Source: Agathobaculum desmolans ATCC 43058 (GTDB taxonomy: Bacteria; Bacillota; Clostridia; Oscillospirales; Butyricicoccaceae). Taken from it: a DNA stretch of 44,409 nt. The notes below the pieces were generated by a model. It saw nothing but the letters and a program-made list of their open reading frames with translations. It was not told where the DNA came from and did not search any database. Positions 32,901 through 41,622 of the stretch are shown piece after piece; within the stretch, counting starts at the first letter, position 1; each line of letters opens with the position of its first letter. The stretch is taken from contig NZ_JNJN01000024.1 of assembly GCF_000701665.1 (NCBI RefSeq), forward strand, positions 1 through 44,409, given 5' to 3'. A program made the position numbers and the translations under genes.

Positions 32901-33596
32901 ATGGACAAGAAAAAGATTCTGGTCGTTGAGGATGAAAAGGCCATTGCAGATATTCTGGTGTTCAACCTACAGCGCGAGGGCTATGATACGCTGGTTGCGT
33001 ATGACGGTACGGAAGGGCTGCGCCGGGCGTTGGAAGATACGCCCGACCTGATCCTGCTGGACGTGATGCTGCCCGGGATGGACGGCTTTGAGGTCTGCCG
33101 CCGCGTGCGGGAGCAGAACGAAACCCCGATCATTATGCTGACCGCCCGCGAGGAGGAAACCGATAAGGTGCTCGGGCTGGAGCTGGGCGCAGATGATTAT
33201 ATCACCAAGCCGTTTTCCATGCGGGAGCTGATGGCGCGCGTTAAGGCGAATATGCGCCGCTCGCTTTCGGGCGAGGAGCGGGAAAAACCCGCAATGCCTG
33301 CGAGCGGTCTGCGCATCTCGCGCGATAATGGGATGGTATACAAAAACGGGCGGGCGCTTGAACTGTCCGCACGGGAATTTGATATATTGTGCTTCCTGTC
33401 GGCTGCACCCGGGCGCGTTTTCTCCCGCGAGGAGCTGATGGAGCAGGTGTGGGGCTATGAATATTACGGCGATCTGCGCGCGGTCGATGTTGCCATCCGC
33501 CGTTTGCGCGAAAAGGTAGAGGATCAGCCTGCCAGCCCGCAGTATATCATGACCAAGCGCGGCATGGGCTATTATTACGCCGGCGAAGAGGCATAA
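32901..33596 (+). CDS. walR: WalR-type response regulator
   Basis: 231 residues, OmpR/PhoB class. Receiver domain 1 to about 120 with acidic pocket E10/D11, phospho-acceptor D54 (LILLDVMLP) and TKPFSMREL; winged-helix DNA-binding domain from about 135 (LELSAREFDILCFL, VDVAIRRLREK). Naming rests on context: it is followed by a HAMP-PAS sensor kinase, YycH- and YycI-like proteins, walJ and rlmH, the order of the Firmicutes wal operon that controls cell-wall hydrolases. RBS GAGGAGG is 6 nt before the ATG. Its promoter was not identified. Confidence 0.93.
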   Translation: MDKKKILVVEDEKAIADILVFNLQREGYDTLVAYDGTEGLRRALEDTPDLILLDVMLPGMDGFEVCRRVREQNETPIIMLTAREEETDKVLGLELGADDYITKPFSMRELMARVKANMRRSLSGEEREKPAMPASGLRISRDNGMVYKNGRALELSAREFDILCFLSAAPGRVFSREELMEQVWGYEYYGDLRAVDVAIRRLREKVEDQPASPQYIMTKRGMGYYYAGEEA

Positions 33597-33784
33597 GGGA
33601 AAGCATGTCTTCCGGCAAACCGTGTGCTGCGGCGCAGCCGGAAGGGCTGCCGTGCGGTTTTATACAGAGAAGCGGCGGCATGTGCCGTGCTGCGTGTACG
33701 GATGCAGCACGGCTTTGGCCGCCTGCTGCGCGATAAGGCCGCTCGTTTGCGGATGCGGTTCCAAACGATTTTCGGAGGTGTCAA

Positions 33785-35563
33785 ATGTTTCGGTCCTTGC
33801 ATATGAAGCTGGTGCTCATCTTGGTGCTGATGATCATTTCGGTGATGGCGGTGGTCGGTACCTTTTTGATCAACAGTGTCAGCACCTTTTATCTGGACAG
33901 CTTTTATGAGCAGATGCAGGGGGTGTTTAATCAGGCCGACCTGATGGATTCCCTGCGCGAGGCTGCGGCTGAACCGGGCACCGAGGGACTGCATACGATT
34001 TTAGAATCCCACGCAAGTGCGCTGGGTATTGATGATTACCGCAACTATTACATTCTGGACGGACAGGGCCGGTATCTGGACGGCTCTAACCCCAACCTGA
34101 CGGTGACGCGCACCAGCAATATCATTGCTGCGATGGCGGGCGGCACGGGAACGCGGTCGGGCGTTTCCGACAGCATTATGGATATCGCCGTGCCGATCGA
34201 CAAGGATGACGACGGCGCCGTGGATTACATCATCTATGTGGCGGATGACAAGCAGACGATTTCCGATCTGTCGTGGCGGTTTTTCCAAATCGTGATGCAG
34301 GCGATGATGTTCGGTCTGCTGGCGGCGATCCTGCTGTCCTTTCTGCTGAGCAAAACCATCACAACGCCGATCGAGCGCATCACCGAAGGGGCGCGGTCGG
34401 TTGCAGAGGGCAATTTTGACCAGAAGCTGGGGGTGCAGTCGTCGGATGAGATCGGCGAGCTGACCCGTTCCTTCAACTACATGGCAGGCCAGCTGAAAAA
34501 TACGGTTGGGGAACTGTTGGGCGAGCGGGACAAGCTTTCCACCATGTTTTTGCATATGACCGACGGGGTAGCCGCGTTCAACACAGAAGGGCGGCTGATC
34601 CACATGAATCCGGCGGCAGAAACGCTGCTCGGCGTGCGGATGGAGGACGGACTGACCTTTGATGAGCTGTTTGCCGATTTGGAAATGCCAAATTCGGATG
34701 AAACGGCCATGCGCACCTTTCTCACCAGTGAGATCACGCACCGCGGACGCGTGCTCTCGATTACGCTGGCGCCCTACGGCGCACTGGACGGCGAGGGCGG
34801 TGTGATCGCGGTGATCCACGATATCACCGAGCAGCGCCGGCTGGACGATGCACGGCGGGAATTTGTGGCCAATGTGTCGCATGAGCTGCGCACGCCGCTG
34901 ACCAATATCCGTTCCTATACCGAAACGCTGCTGGATACGGCGGGCGATATCCCGCTGGATACCGAAAAGCAGTTTTTAGGCGTGATTTCGGGCGAAAGCG
35001 AACGCATGGCGCGTATCGTAACCGATCTGCTCACGCTTTCCAAGCTGGATTACGGCCGGATGGAGCTGCGGATGACGCGCTTTCATCTGCATGATATGCT
35101 GCGCAATGTGGCCAAGGCCATGCAGCTTACCGCGCAGGAGGGCGGCCTGACCCTGACCGTGGATGCACCGGACGATCTGCCGCCGCTGGTGGGGGACCGC
35201 GAACGGATCGAGCAGGTTGTGGTGAATATTTTGTCCAATGCGGTCAAGTATACGCCGTCGGGCGGGCATGTCAGCCTGAGCGCCCGCGCCCTGCCGCATG
35301 ACCGGGTGCGTATCCGGGTGGAGGATGACGGCGTTGGGATCCCGGCGGCGGATGTGCCGCGCCTGTTTGAACGCTTTTACCGTGTGGACAAGGCGCGCAG
35401 CCGTGCGGCAGGCGGCACCGGACTGGGGCTGGCGATCGCCAAGGAGATCGTTGAGCAGCACGAGGGTAAGATCGCGCTGGCCAGCGAATACGGCAGCGGT
35501 ACGACCGTAACGATCACCCTACCGACCGACCTGATGCCCAACGGGGAGGAGGGGCCGGTATGA
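33785..35563 (+). CDS. walK: WalK-type sensor histidine kinase
   Basis: 592 residues. TM1 at about 8-29, an extracytoplasmic domain of about 135 residues, TM2 at about 168-189, HAMP to about 243, a PAS domain (about 255-355, with FNTEGRLIHMNPAAETLLG), then HisKA with phospho-acceptor H366 (VSHELRTPLTN) and HATPase_c with N (NILSNAVKYTP), G1 (EDDGVGI) and G2 (GGTGLGLAIAKEI) boxes. This TM-TM-HAMP-PAS-kinase layout is that of WalK. The RBS GGAGG lies 7 nt before the ATG. It is separated from walR by an unusual 188-nt gap and overlaps the next gene by 4 nt (ATGA). Confidence 0.94.
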   Translation: MFRSLHMKLVLILVLMIISVMAVVGTFLINSVSTFYLDSFYEQMQGVFNQADLMDSLREAAAEPGTEGLHTILESHASALGIDDYRNYYILDGQGRYLDGSNPNLTVTRTSNIIAAMAGGTGTRSGVSDSIMDIAVPIDKDDDGAVDYIIYVADDKQTISDLSWRFFQIVMQAMMFGLLAAILLSFLLSKTITTPIERITEGARSVAEGNFDQKLGVQSSDEIGELTRSFNYMAGQLKNTVGELLGERDKLSTMFLHMTDGVAAFNTEGRLIHMNPAAETLLGVRMEDGLTFDELFADLEMPNSDETAMRTFLTSEITHRGRVLSITLAPYGALDGEGGVIAVIHDITEQRRLDDARREFVANVSHELRTPLTNIRSYTETLLDTAGDIPLDTEKQFLGVISGESERMARIVTDLLTLSKLDYGRMELRMTRFHLHDMLRNVAKAMQLTAQEGGLTLTVDAPDDLPPLVGDRERIEQVVVNILSNAVKYTPSGGHVSLSARALPHDRVRIRVEDDGVGIPAADVPRLFERFYRVDKARSRAAGGTGLGLAIAKEIVEQHEGKIALASEYGSGTTVTITLPTDLMPNGEEGPV

Positions 35564-36879
35564 ACGGTGCGGATCGCTCGGTCAAAAACACGGTGAAGAA
35601 TGTATCGCTGCTGCTGTTGGTGCTGCTGCTGGGTCTGCTTTGCGCGGCGAACTGGCTGTCCGGCGTGAATATGGGGCAGATGCCGGCCGACAGTCCGGCG
35701 CACCGCCTGTATGATTCCCTGTATGGCGGCGCGTTTGGATACGAGGTGCGCTCTTCCGGACTGGCGGCGGCGCAGCCGGCGCAGCTGGCCCTGACCGTGG
35801 ACGGCACGCTGTACGGTGTGCAGTATAATCTGAATGATGTGGATGAAGGCATGGCGGCGGTGCGTCCGCTGTGGGCGCAGGTGCTGGCTGATGGCGCGCT
35901 GGAGGCTGTCAGCGAAAGTGCGCTGCTGGCTGCCATACAGGCCGGGGACTGCGCGGTGCTGCGCTACCACGGCGGCATTCCGCTCAGCGCGGTTGCCGGC
36001 TGGATGGGCGGCACGTGGAAACAGGGGGCGAATCTTGCTGCGGAAACGCTGGTATACACGGCGGGCAGCGGGACGCTGTTTGTCCGCACGGCGGACGGCG
36101 CACTGTATGCCGCCCCTGCACGGGCAGAGGAGGCGGCTCTACGGGAGGCGCAGCAGGCGTTCCGCGGACAGCCGTGCAGCTTTGCCGGGGAGACGTATGC
36201 CGTTTATCCCGAAAGCCTGCTGTTCGAGCGGGAAATGCTTTCCCTGCCGCTGCTGACGGTGGAACCCCTTGACCTGTTCGCGCCGGCATCCGGCGGGCTG
36301 GAAGGCATGCTTTCAGCCTTTGAATTTACCGCGTATACTGATTTTTATTCCGAACAGAACGATCAGGTGCGCGTATTTGTCGATAATGTGAGCACACTGC
36401 GCGTGAATGGCACAGGGCTGCTGCAGTTTGCCGCCGCAGGTGAGGACAGTGCGGTGCGCGCCTATAACGAGGGGGAGGTCAGCGGTTCGGCTGTGCTGGA
36501 CGCCCAACTGGACTGCGCACGACAGCTGTTGGATAATGTGCTGCTGGCGTGCGATACCGGCACGCATGCTTCCCTGTATGCCGCGGCACAGGCGCAGGAT
36601 AAGACCACGCTGGTGTTCATGCAGATGTACGGTGGGGTGCCGCTGCTCGGCGCACAGGACTTTGCCGTATTCACCTTTGAACGCGGCGCGCTGATATCCG
36701 CAACCATCCGCCTGCAGCGCTTCCGGGCGTCACAGACGCGGCGCACCGTGCTGCCGGCACGGCAGGCGGCTGCCGGTACGTCGGAAGAAATGTGCGGCAT
36801 GATCGTTGCTTACCGGATGCAGGACAAGACCTGTATTCCGCAGCGCTTTTATTGGAACCATACCGCGCCGGCGGCCTGA
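35560..36879 (+). CDS. yycH: YycH-like regulator of WalK
   Basis: 439 residues. One membrane helix at about 16-33 (SLLLLVLLLGLLCAANW), the rest outside the cell, with several VxxxDG strands; the topology and length fit YycH, which with YycI binds WalK in the membrane and tunes its activity. Sequence identity to the Bacillus protein is low by eye, so the name rests mainly on position between walK and a YycI-like gene. The ATG overlaps the walK stop (ATGA), a sign of translational coupling. RBS GGAGGAGG is upstream. Confidence 0.75.
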   Translation: MNGADRSVKNTVKNVSLLLLVLLLGLLCAANWLSGVNMGQMPADSPAHRLYDSLYGGAFGYEVRSSGLAAAQPAQLALTVDGTLYGVQYNLNDVDEGMAAVRPLWAQVLADGALEAVSESALLAAIQAGDCAVLRYHGGIPLSAVAGWMGGTWKQGANLAAETLVYTAGSGTLFVRTADGALYAAPARAEEAALREAQQAFRGQPCSFAGETYAVYPESLLFEREMLSLPLLTVEPLDLFAPASGGLEGMLSAFEFTAYTDFYSEQNDQVRVFVDNVSTLRVNGTGLLQFAAAGEDSAVRAYNEGEVSGSAVLDAQLDCARQLLDNVLLACDTGTHASLYAAAQAQDKTTLVFMQMYGGVPLLGAQDFAVFTFERGALISATIRLQRFRASQTRRTVLPARQAAAGTSEEMCGMIVAYRMQDKTCIPQRFYWNHTAPAA

Positions 36880-36918
36880 AACCGGCGGCGCGGCTGATCC
36901 CGCAGGGAGGTGGACAGC

Positions 36919-37743
36919 TTGCAGTGGGGAAAAGTAAAGAATATCCTGATCGCGATCCTGCTGGCGGTCAATTTGTTCCTGCTGGGGAATTTTGGTATGA
37001 AAATGTGGCAGAACCGGCAGGATGCGCAGCGGCTGGCGGCTGATGTGGAGCAGCTGCTTTCCGGCTATGGGCTGACGCTGGATGACGCTTTCCGGCTGCC
37101 GCGGGACAGTGAGCTGCCGACCCTTTCGCTCGACCGCAGCCGTGCGGATGAGGAAAATACGGCATCGGCGATGCTGGGCGCGGTGACCGAGCGCATCGAG
37201 CAGGAGGACGGCACCGTGCGTTTTGCAGGCGCGGACGGCACGGTCGAGTGGCAGGTGGACGGCACCGTGCAGGCGGACTGCGATACCGGCGCCGAAACGC
37301 CCGATGGGGATGCGGCAGCGCTGCGTCTGGCACGCCGGCTGTTTGCTGCATGGGGCCTGCAGGCGGAGGATGCGGTGCTTACAGCGGCGGACGGCACGGT
37401 AACGATGACCGGAACGGTTGCCGGGCTGCCGGTGCATAACCGGGCGCTGTCCCTGCGGTTTTACGGCACGGGCCGTGCGGCGCTCACCGGCCGGTGGAGC
37501 TTCGGCACCCCGTATACCACCGTGCGCGCAAGCGGCACGCCCTGCATTGCGGCGGACGCGCTGCTGGATTTTGCCGCGCGCAGCGAGCAGAAGGGCTGTG
37601 TGCTGAATATGACAGTGGGTTACCGGATGCAGACGGACAGCAGCCGACGCACACAACTTACACCTACTTGGAAGATTACGACCGATCAGGGCGAATATTT
37701 GGTGGATTGTGCTAAAAAAACGCTGATTGAGCAGGAAGAGTGA
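36919..37743 (+). CDS. yycI: YycI-like regulator of WalK
   Basis: 274 residues from the TTG at 36919. The N-terminus MQWGKVKNILIAILLAVNLF matches the YycI pattern (short W-x-K-x-K segment then one membrane helix); a GTG at 36910 sits inside the RBS GGGAGG and is rejected. The extracytoplasmic part ends with TPTWKITTDQGEYLVDC, a YycI/YycH-family terminal feature. Thirty-nine nt follow the yycH stop. The protein is expected to act with YycH on WalK. Confidence 0.8.
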   Translation: MQWGKVKNILIAILLAVNLFLLGNFGMKMWQNRQDAQRLAADVEQLLSGYGLTLDDAFRLPRDSELPTLSLDRSRADEENTASAMLGAVTERIEQEDGTVRFAGADGTVEWQVDGTVQADCDTGAETPDGDAAALRLARRLFAAWGLQAEDAVLTAADGTVTMTGTVAGLPVHNRALSLRFYGTGRAALTGRWSFGTPYTTVRASGTPCIAADALLDFAARSEQKGCVLNMTVGYRMQTDSSRRTQLTPTWKITTDQGEYLVDCAKKTLIEQEE

Positions 37744-37751
37744 AAAAAATC

Positions 37752-37779
37752 TTTCCTTTCTCAAAAAATGTGGTAAAAT
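37752..37779 (+). promoter_or_regulatory. Weak candidate promoter before murA
   Basis: TAAAAT at 37774-37779 with a poor TTTCCT -35 box (37752-37757, 16-nt spacer) just after yycI. A 14-bp palindrome CGCAGGCGCCTGCG at 37807-37820 lies in the leader. Confidence 0.35.
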
Positions 37780-37894
37780 AAAATGATGAGTTGATGCACG
37801 CACGCACCCGCAGGCGCCTGCGTACATAGAATACGGTATATGACAGATGGACGCGGCGCTTCCATGTGTAACAATAGTGAGGAGTAGGTAGATT

Positions 37895-39190
37895 TTGACC
37901 AAGTATGTAATCAACGGCGGTAAAACGCTCAATGGCGAGGTAACGATCTCGGGCGCAAAGAATGCAGCGGTTGCGATTGTGCCGGCAGCTCTGCTGGCGG
38001 ATGGCCCGGTTCGCATTGAAAACGTGCCCAAGATCATTGATGTGACCCTGCAGCTTGAGATCATGCGCGAACTGGGGGCGCAGGTCCGCCTGATCAATGC
38101 AACAACGGTGGAGATCCAGAACTCCCAGAATCCGAGCCTCAAGCCGCATGAGCTGGAGCGCAAGCTGCGCGCCTCCTATTATCTGCTGGGCGTGCTGCTC
38201 GGCAAGTATGGCTATGCTGAGGTTGCAATGCCCGGCGGCTGCAACTTCGGCGGTGTGCGGCCGATCGATCAGCATATCAAGGGCTTTGAGGCGCTGGGCG
38301 CTAAGGTCACGCTGCCCAAGGGCGGCTACATCCGTGCGGAAGCACCGGAGGAAGGCCTGCACGGCGCACATATCTATTTTGATGTAGTGTCGGTTGGCGC
38401 AACGATGAACATTATGCTGGCGGCGGTGCTGGCCAAGGGACAGACCGTGCTGGAGAACTGCGCGAAGGAACCGCATATCGTCGATTTGGCGAATTTCCTC
38501 AATGCAATGGGTGCAAACGTCAAGGGCGCGGGCACGGATGTGATCAAGATCCGCGGCGTGGAGCGCCTGCACGGCATCACCTATTCGATCATTCCGGATC
38601 AGATCGAGGCGGGCACGTTTATGGCGGCGGTCGCCGCGTGCGGCGGCTCGGTGCTGGTCAAAAACGTCATCCCCAAGCATCTGGAATGCATCACGGCCAA
38701 GCTCAAGGAGATGAGCGTCGAGGTGACCGAGTTTGACGATGCGGTGCTGGTTCGCCGCGAGGGCCGGCTGACCAAGACCAACCTGAAAACCATGCCGTAT
38801 CCCGGCTTCCCGACCGATATGCAGCCCCAGATGACCACAGCGCTCTGTCTGGCGGAGGGCACAAGCATCGTGACCGAGGGCGTGTGGGACAGCCGCTACC
38901 GCTATACCGAAGAACTGGCCCGCATGGGTGCGAACATCCACGTGGACGGCAAAATTGCCGTGATCGAGGGCGTGCCTGAGTTTACCGGCGCGCCGGTGCG
39001 TGCGCACGATCTGCGTGCGGGTGCGGCGATGGTGATCGCCGGCCTGGCTGCCAAGGGCGTGACCGAGGTTGAGCAGGTGCAGAACATCGAGCGCGGCTAC
39101 GAAACATTGGTAGAAAAGTTTGTGGCGCTTGGCGCGGATATGTACCGTTCCGAGATCCCCGAGTCGATGGGCGCGGCGGAACGCGCATAA
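37895..39190 (+). CDS. murA: UDP-N-acetylglucosamine 1-carboxyvinyltransferase
   Basis: 431 residues. Transfers enolpyruvate to UDP-GlcNAc, the first committed step of peptidoglycan precursor synthesis. The active-site cysteine C116 lies in [11 protein letters not shown], so the enzyme should be of the fosfomycin-sensitive type (a Cys-to-Asp change, which gives resistance, is not present). N-terminal [20 protein letters not shown] is typical. The start is TTG with GAGGAG 10 nt upstream; no ATG fits the family start. It sits inside the wal cluster, between yycI and walJ, instead of in its usual separate locus. Confidence 0.96.
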   Translation: MTKYVINGGKTLNGEVTISGAKNAAVAIVPAALLADGPVRIENVPKIIDVTLQLEIMRELGAQVRLINATTVEIQNSQNPSLKPHELERKLRASYYLLGVLLGKYGYAEVAMPGGCNFGGVRPIDQHIKGFEALGAKVTLPKGGYIRAEAPEEGLHGAHIYFDVVSVGATMNIMLAAVLAKGQTVLENCAKEPHIVDLANFLNAMGANVKGAGTDVIKIRGVERLHGITYSIIPDQIEAGTFMAAVAACGGSVLVKNVIPKHLECITAKLKEMSVEVTEFDDAVLVRREGRLTKTNLKTMPYPGFPTDMQPQMTTALCLAEGTSIVTEGVWDSRYRYTEELARMGANIHVDGKIAVIEGVPEFTGAPVRAHDLRAGAAMVIAGLAAKGVTEVEQVQNIERGYETLVEKFVALGADMYRSEIPESMGAAERA

Positions 39191-39449
39191 ACGGCACAGG
39201 GGGGCACAAGCTCCCTTGGCTGTGCGGACAGGTTCCGGCAGACGGGATCTGCCCGCGGTATGCCGTATAGAGCGGCAGCGGGACACAGCTTGCGGGCGAT
39301 CCTTCGGAGGAGGGTACTTTTCCCGCGGAGAAAGCGTTTCCCGCTTGTATGGAAGGAAGCCCAAACACAGTTGGTCGAAAAAACACAAGCCTTTCGACAG
39401 ACGCAGCCGCGAACCGGGTTCGCGGCTTTTTTATGATGGAGGTTGACCA
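39191..39449 (+). other. Spacer between murA and walJ
   Basis: 259 nt without a gene. It includes a member of the TTTCGACAG repeat family: GTCGAAA (39374-39380) with TTTCGAC (39392-39398), followed by the terminator at 39405-39432. Confidence 0.7.
39405..39432 (+). terminator. Terminator between murA and walJ
   Basis: Perfect 10-bp stem AGCCGCGAAC / GTTCGCGGCT with a CGG loop, then TTTTT. It lies only 18 nt before the walJ start codon, so walJ may depend on partial read-through or on a promoter not recognised. Confidence 0.85.
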
Positions 39450-40259
39450 GTGGCGGAACGGTACTATTACAGCATAGCAAGCGGTTCGACCGGAAACTGC
39501 GGCTTATACAGAACGGAGGATGCGGCGATCCTGATCGATCTGGGCATCTCCTTCCGTCGGATCACAACAGCGCTGGCCGGGGTGGGGCTGCGGCCGGAGG
39601 AGCTTTCCGCTGTGCTGCTCACGCATGAACACATCGATCATGTGAAAGGCCTGCCGATGTTTCTGAAAAAGACCCGTGTGCCGGTGTTTGCCTCGCGCGG
39701 GACGGCGCAGGTGCTGGCGGAAAAACAGCCGGAATGTGCTGACCGCCTGCAGGAATTCGACAGCGGCGACGGGTTTTGGGTGCGCGGCGTGGATGTGACG
39801 ACGTTTGCCACCCCGCATGACGCGGCGGACAGCGTCGGCTATATCCTGTCGGACGGGACGAGCCGGTTCGGCTTTGCCACCGATCTGGGCTTTGTCCCGC
39901 GGGAGGCCGCAGGTTTGCTGCGCGGCTGCGGCACCGTCGTGCTGGAAAGCAATCACGATCCGCATATGCTGCAGGCGGGACCGTATCCCTATTCGCTCAA
40001 GCTGCGGGTATCCGGACCCGCCGGGCATTTGTCCAACCCGGACTGTGCGGTATTTGCTGCCGATTTGGTCAAAAACGGGGCGCGCAGCATCGTGCTGGCG
40101 CATTTGAGTGAGAAAAATAACATACCGGAGCTGGCGCTCCAGCAGACGATGGCCGCTTTGCGCGGTCTGCCGGCGTGCGCGGTGCAGGTGGCGCCGGCCG
40201 GCTGCATGGGAGAACCGGTCCCGCTGGAGGAGGATATGTCATGCTCTCTGTCCGGTTGA
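39450..40259 (+). CDS. walJ: WalJ/YycJ-type metallo-beta-lactamase-fold hydrolase
   Basis: 269 residues. Metal motif THEHIDH with H59, H61, D63 and H64, and further histidines later (ATPHDAADSVGY, LESNHDPHML). The N-terminus YYYSIASGSTGNCGLY fits YycJ. In Bacillus and Streptococcus, YycJ/VicX is linked to DNA repair or exonuclease activity and to wall stress; its exact reaction is not settled. GTG start with GGAGG 9 nt upstream. Its 3' end overlaps rlmH by 19 nt, the classic walJ-rlmH neighbourhood. Confidence 0.9.
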   Translation: MAERYYYSIASGSTGNCGLYRTEDAAILIDLGISFRRITTALAGVGLRPEELSAVLLTHEHIDHVKGLPMFLKKTRVPVFASRGTAQVLAEKQPECADRLQEFDSGDGFWVRGVDVTTFATPHDAADSVGYILSDGTSRFGFATDLGFVPREAAGLLRGCGTVVLESNHDPHMLQAGPYPYSLKLRVSGPAGHLSNPDCAVFAADLVKNGARSIVLAHLSEKNNIPELALQQTMAALRGLPACAVQVAPAGCMGEPVPLEEDMSCSLSG

Positions 40260-40723
40260 TCTGCGTTGGCAAGCTGGGGGAAAAATTCTGGGCGGAGGCG
40301 GTGCGCGAATATGCCAAGCGGCTGGGGGCGTACTGCAAGCTGGAAATCCTTGAGCTGCCTGAGCAGCGGCTGCCGCAGGAGCCGAGCGAGGGGGAGATCC
40401 GGCAGGCGCTCGACCGCGAGGCGGCGCTGATCGAGAGCAAGCTGCCGCAGGGGGCGGCGCTGATCGCGCTGTGTGTGGAGGGGCGGCCGATGTCCTCCGA
40501 GCAGCTGGCAGACTGGATCAGCCGGCAGACGGTGTGCGGCATAAGCCGGCTCTGTCTGGTGATCGGCGGCTCGTGCGGACTGGCCGAACAGATCAAGCAG
40601 CGGGCGGCGCTGCGCCTTTCCATGTCACCGATGACATTTCCGCACCATTTGGCGCGGGTGATGGTGCTCGAACAGCTGTACCGTGCGTGCAATATTGCCG
40701 CGGGCGGCAAGTATCATAAGTGA
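40241..40723 (+). CDS. rlmH: 23S rRNA (pseudouridine-1915-N3) methyltransferase
   Basis: 160 residues, SPOUT family. Methylates pseudouridine 1915 in helix 69 of 23S rRNA. Visible: SVRLICVGKLGEKFW, the AdoMet knot LCLVIGGSCGLAEQ, LSMSPMTFPHHLARVMVLEQLYRA and the terminal KYHK, invariant in RlmH. The usual VIGGP-x-G is here VIGGSCG. The ATG at 40241 has GGAGGAGG 7 nt upstream and lies within the end of walJ, so the two are likely translationally coupled. Confidence 0.96.
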   Translation: MLSVRLICVGKLGEKFWAEAVREYAKRLGAYCKLEILELPEQRLPQEPSEGEIRQALDREAALIESKLPQGAALIALCVEGRPMSSEQLADWISRQTVCGISRLCLVIGGSCGLAEQIKQRAALRLSMSPMTFPHHLARVMVLEQLYRACNIAAGGKYHK

Positions 40724-40730
40724 GAAGCCG

Positions 40731-41516
40731 ATGAAACAGGACTGTAAGACCAAATACCCCATTTTGCTGGCACACGGTCTGGCCGCGCCGGACAGCGGCG
40801 TGCGCCATCCGCCGTGGGGACGGGTGCCTCAACTGCTGCGCGATCGGGGCGCGGTGGTTTATATGGGCGGACAGGACGCATGGGGCAGCATCGAAAACGG
40901 CGCGGCGCGGCTGGAACAGGTGCTTTACCGTATGCTGCAGGAGCAGGATTGCAGCCGCGTCAATATCATTGCGCACTCCAAAGGCGGGCTGGAGGCACGC
41001 TACTTGATCTCCACCTTGGGGCACGGGCGGCACGTGGCATCGCTGACCATGCTTTCCACGCCCAACCGCGGCTCGCGCGTGGCGGAGATGCTGCTGTATG
41101 CCCGGCCGGCGGTGGCGCTGTGGGCGCGGGGCAACGATGCGTTCTGGGCGCGGTATGGGGATGCCTGTCCGGATTCGCTGCGCGCGGGGGAACAGCTGAC
41201 GCCGGCGTATCTTGCGCGGTTCAACCGGGAAAACCCGGATGCTGCCTGCGTGTATTATCAAAGCTGGGGGGCGCGGCTCGGACGCGCGCATACGGATGGT
41301 GCGATGCTGCTCACGCGCGGCCTGTTTTATCCGGCGCATGGGGACAGTGACGGGCTGGTTACGCCTGCTTCTGCCCGGTGGGGGCGCTGGCGCGGCACGC
41401 TGGAGGGGGTATCCCACCGGCAGATTGTGGATGTGCCCCGGCGGGATACTGCTGCTTTTTCACCGCCGCGTTTTTTTGTACAGCTTGTACGTGAACTGGC
41501 GGAAATGGGCTTTTGA
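40731..41516 (+). CDS. Lipase-like alpha/beta hydrolase
   Basis: 261 residues. The oxyanion region PILLAHGLAAPD, nucleophile S83 in IIAHSKGGLEARY, acid residue D205 or D207 in HGDSDGLVTP and H229 in VSHRQIVD form a complete triad. GGQDAWGSIENGA is typical of triacylglycerol lipases of the LipA/PF01674-like group. The nucleophile elbow has Lys (HSKGG) where HSMGG or HSQGG is more usual. No signal peptide is visible, so the lipase might be cytoplasmic. It starts 7 nt after rlmH, so it is the last gene of that transcript, and a terminator follows. Confidence 0.85.
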   Translation: MKQDCKTKYPILLAHGLAAPDSGVRHPPWGRVPQLLRDRGAVVYMGGQDAWGSIENGAARLEQVLYRMLQEQDCSRVNIIAHSKGGLEARYLISTLGHGRHVASLTMLSTPNRGSRVAEMLLYARPAVALWARGNDAFWARYGDACPDSLRAGEQLTPAYLARFNRENPDAACVYYQSWGARLGRAHTDGAMLLTRGLFYPAHGDSDGLVTPASARWGRWRGTLEGVSHRQIVDVPRRDTAAFSPPRFFVQLVRELAEMGF

Positions 41517-41518
41517 GG

Positions 41519-41541
41519 AAAAACCTCTTCCGGGTTTTTTT
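41519..41541 (+). terminator. Terminator after the lipase-like gene
   Basis: AAAAACC (41519-41525) and GGTTTTT (41533-41539) with a T-rich tail, directly after the stop. Confidence 0.7.
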
Positions 41542-41559
41542 GTAATTTTTCAAAAAGCA

Positions 41560-41588
41560 TTTACATTGCCGCTCCGATTCGTTAAAAT
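41560..41588 (+). promoter_or_regulatory. Promoter of the PfkB-family kinase
   Basis: TTTACA (41560-41565), 17-nt spacer, TAAAAT (41583-41588), about 35 nt before the ATG. Confidence 0.65.
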
Positions 41589-41622
41589 AGAATGGCAAAG
41601 AAAAATACTTAGGAGGCGCTCT

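Noticed and set aside
33605-33736. 43-codon frame between walR and walK as a gene
   Set aside because: Has a possible SD but biased composition, no homology and no other support; listed only as a finding, not a feature.
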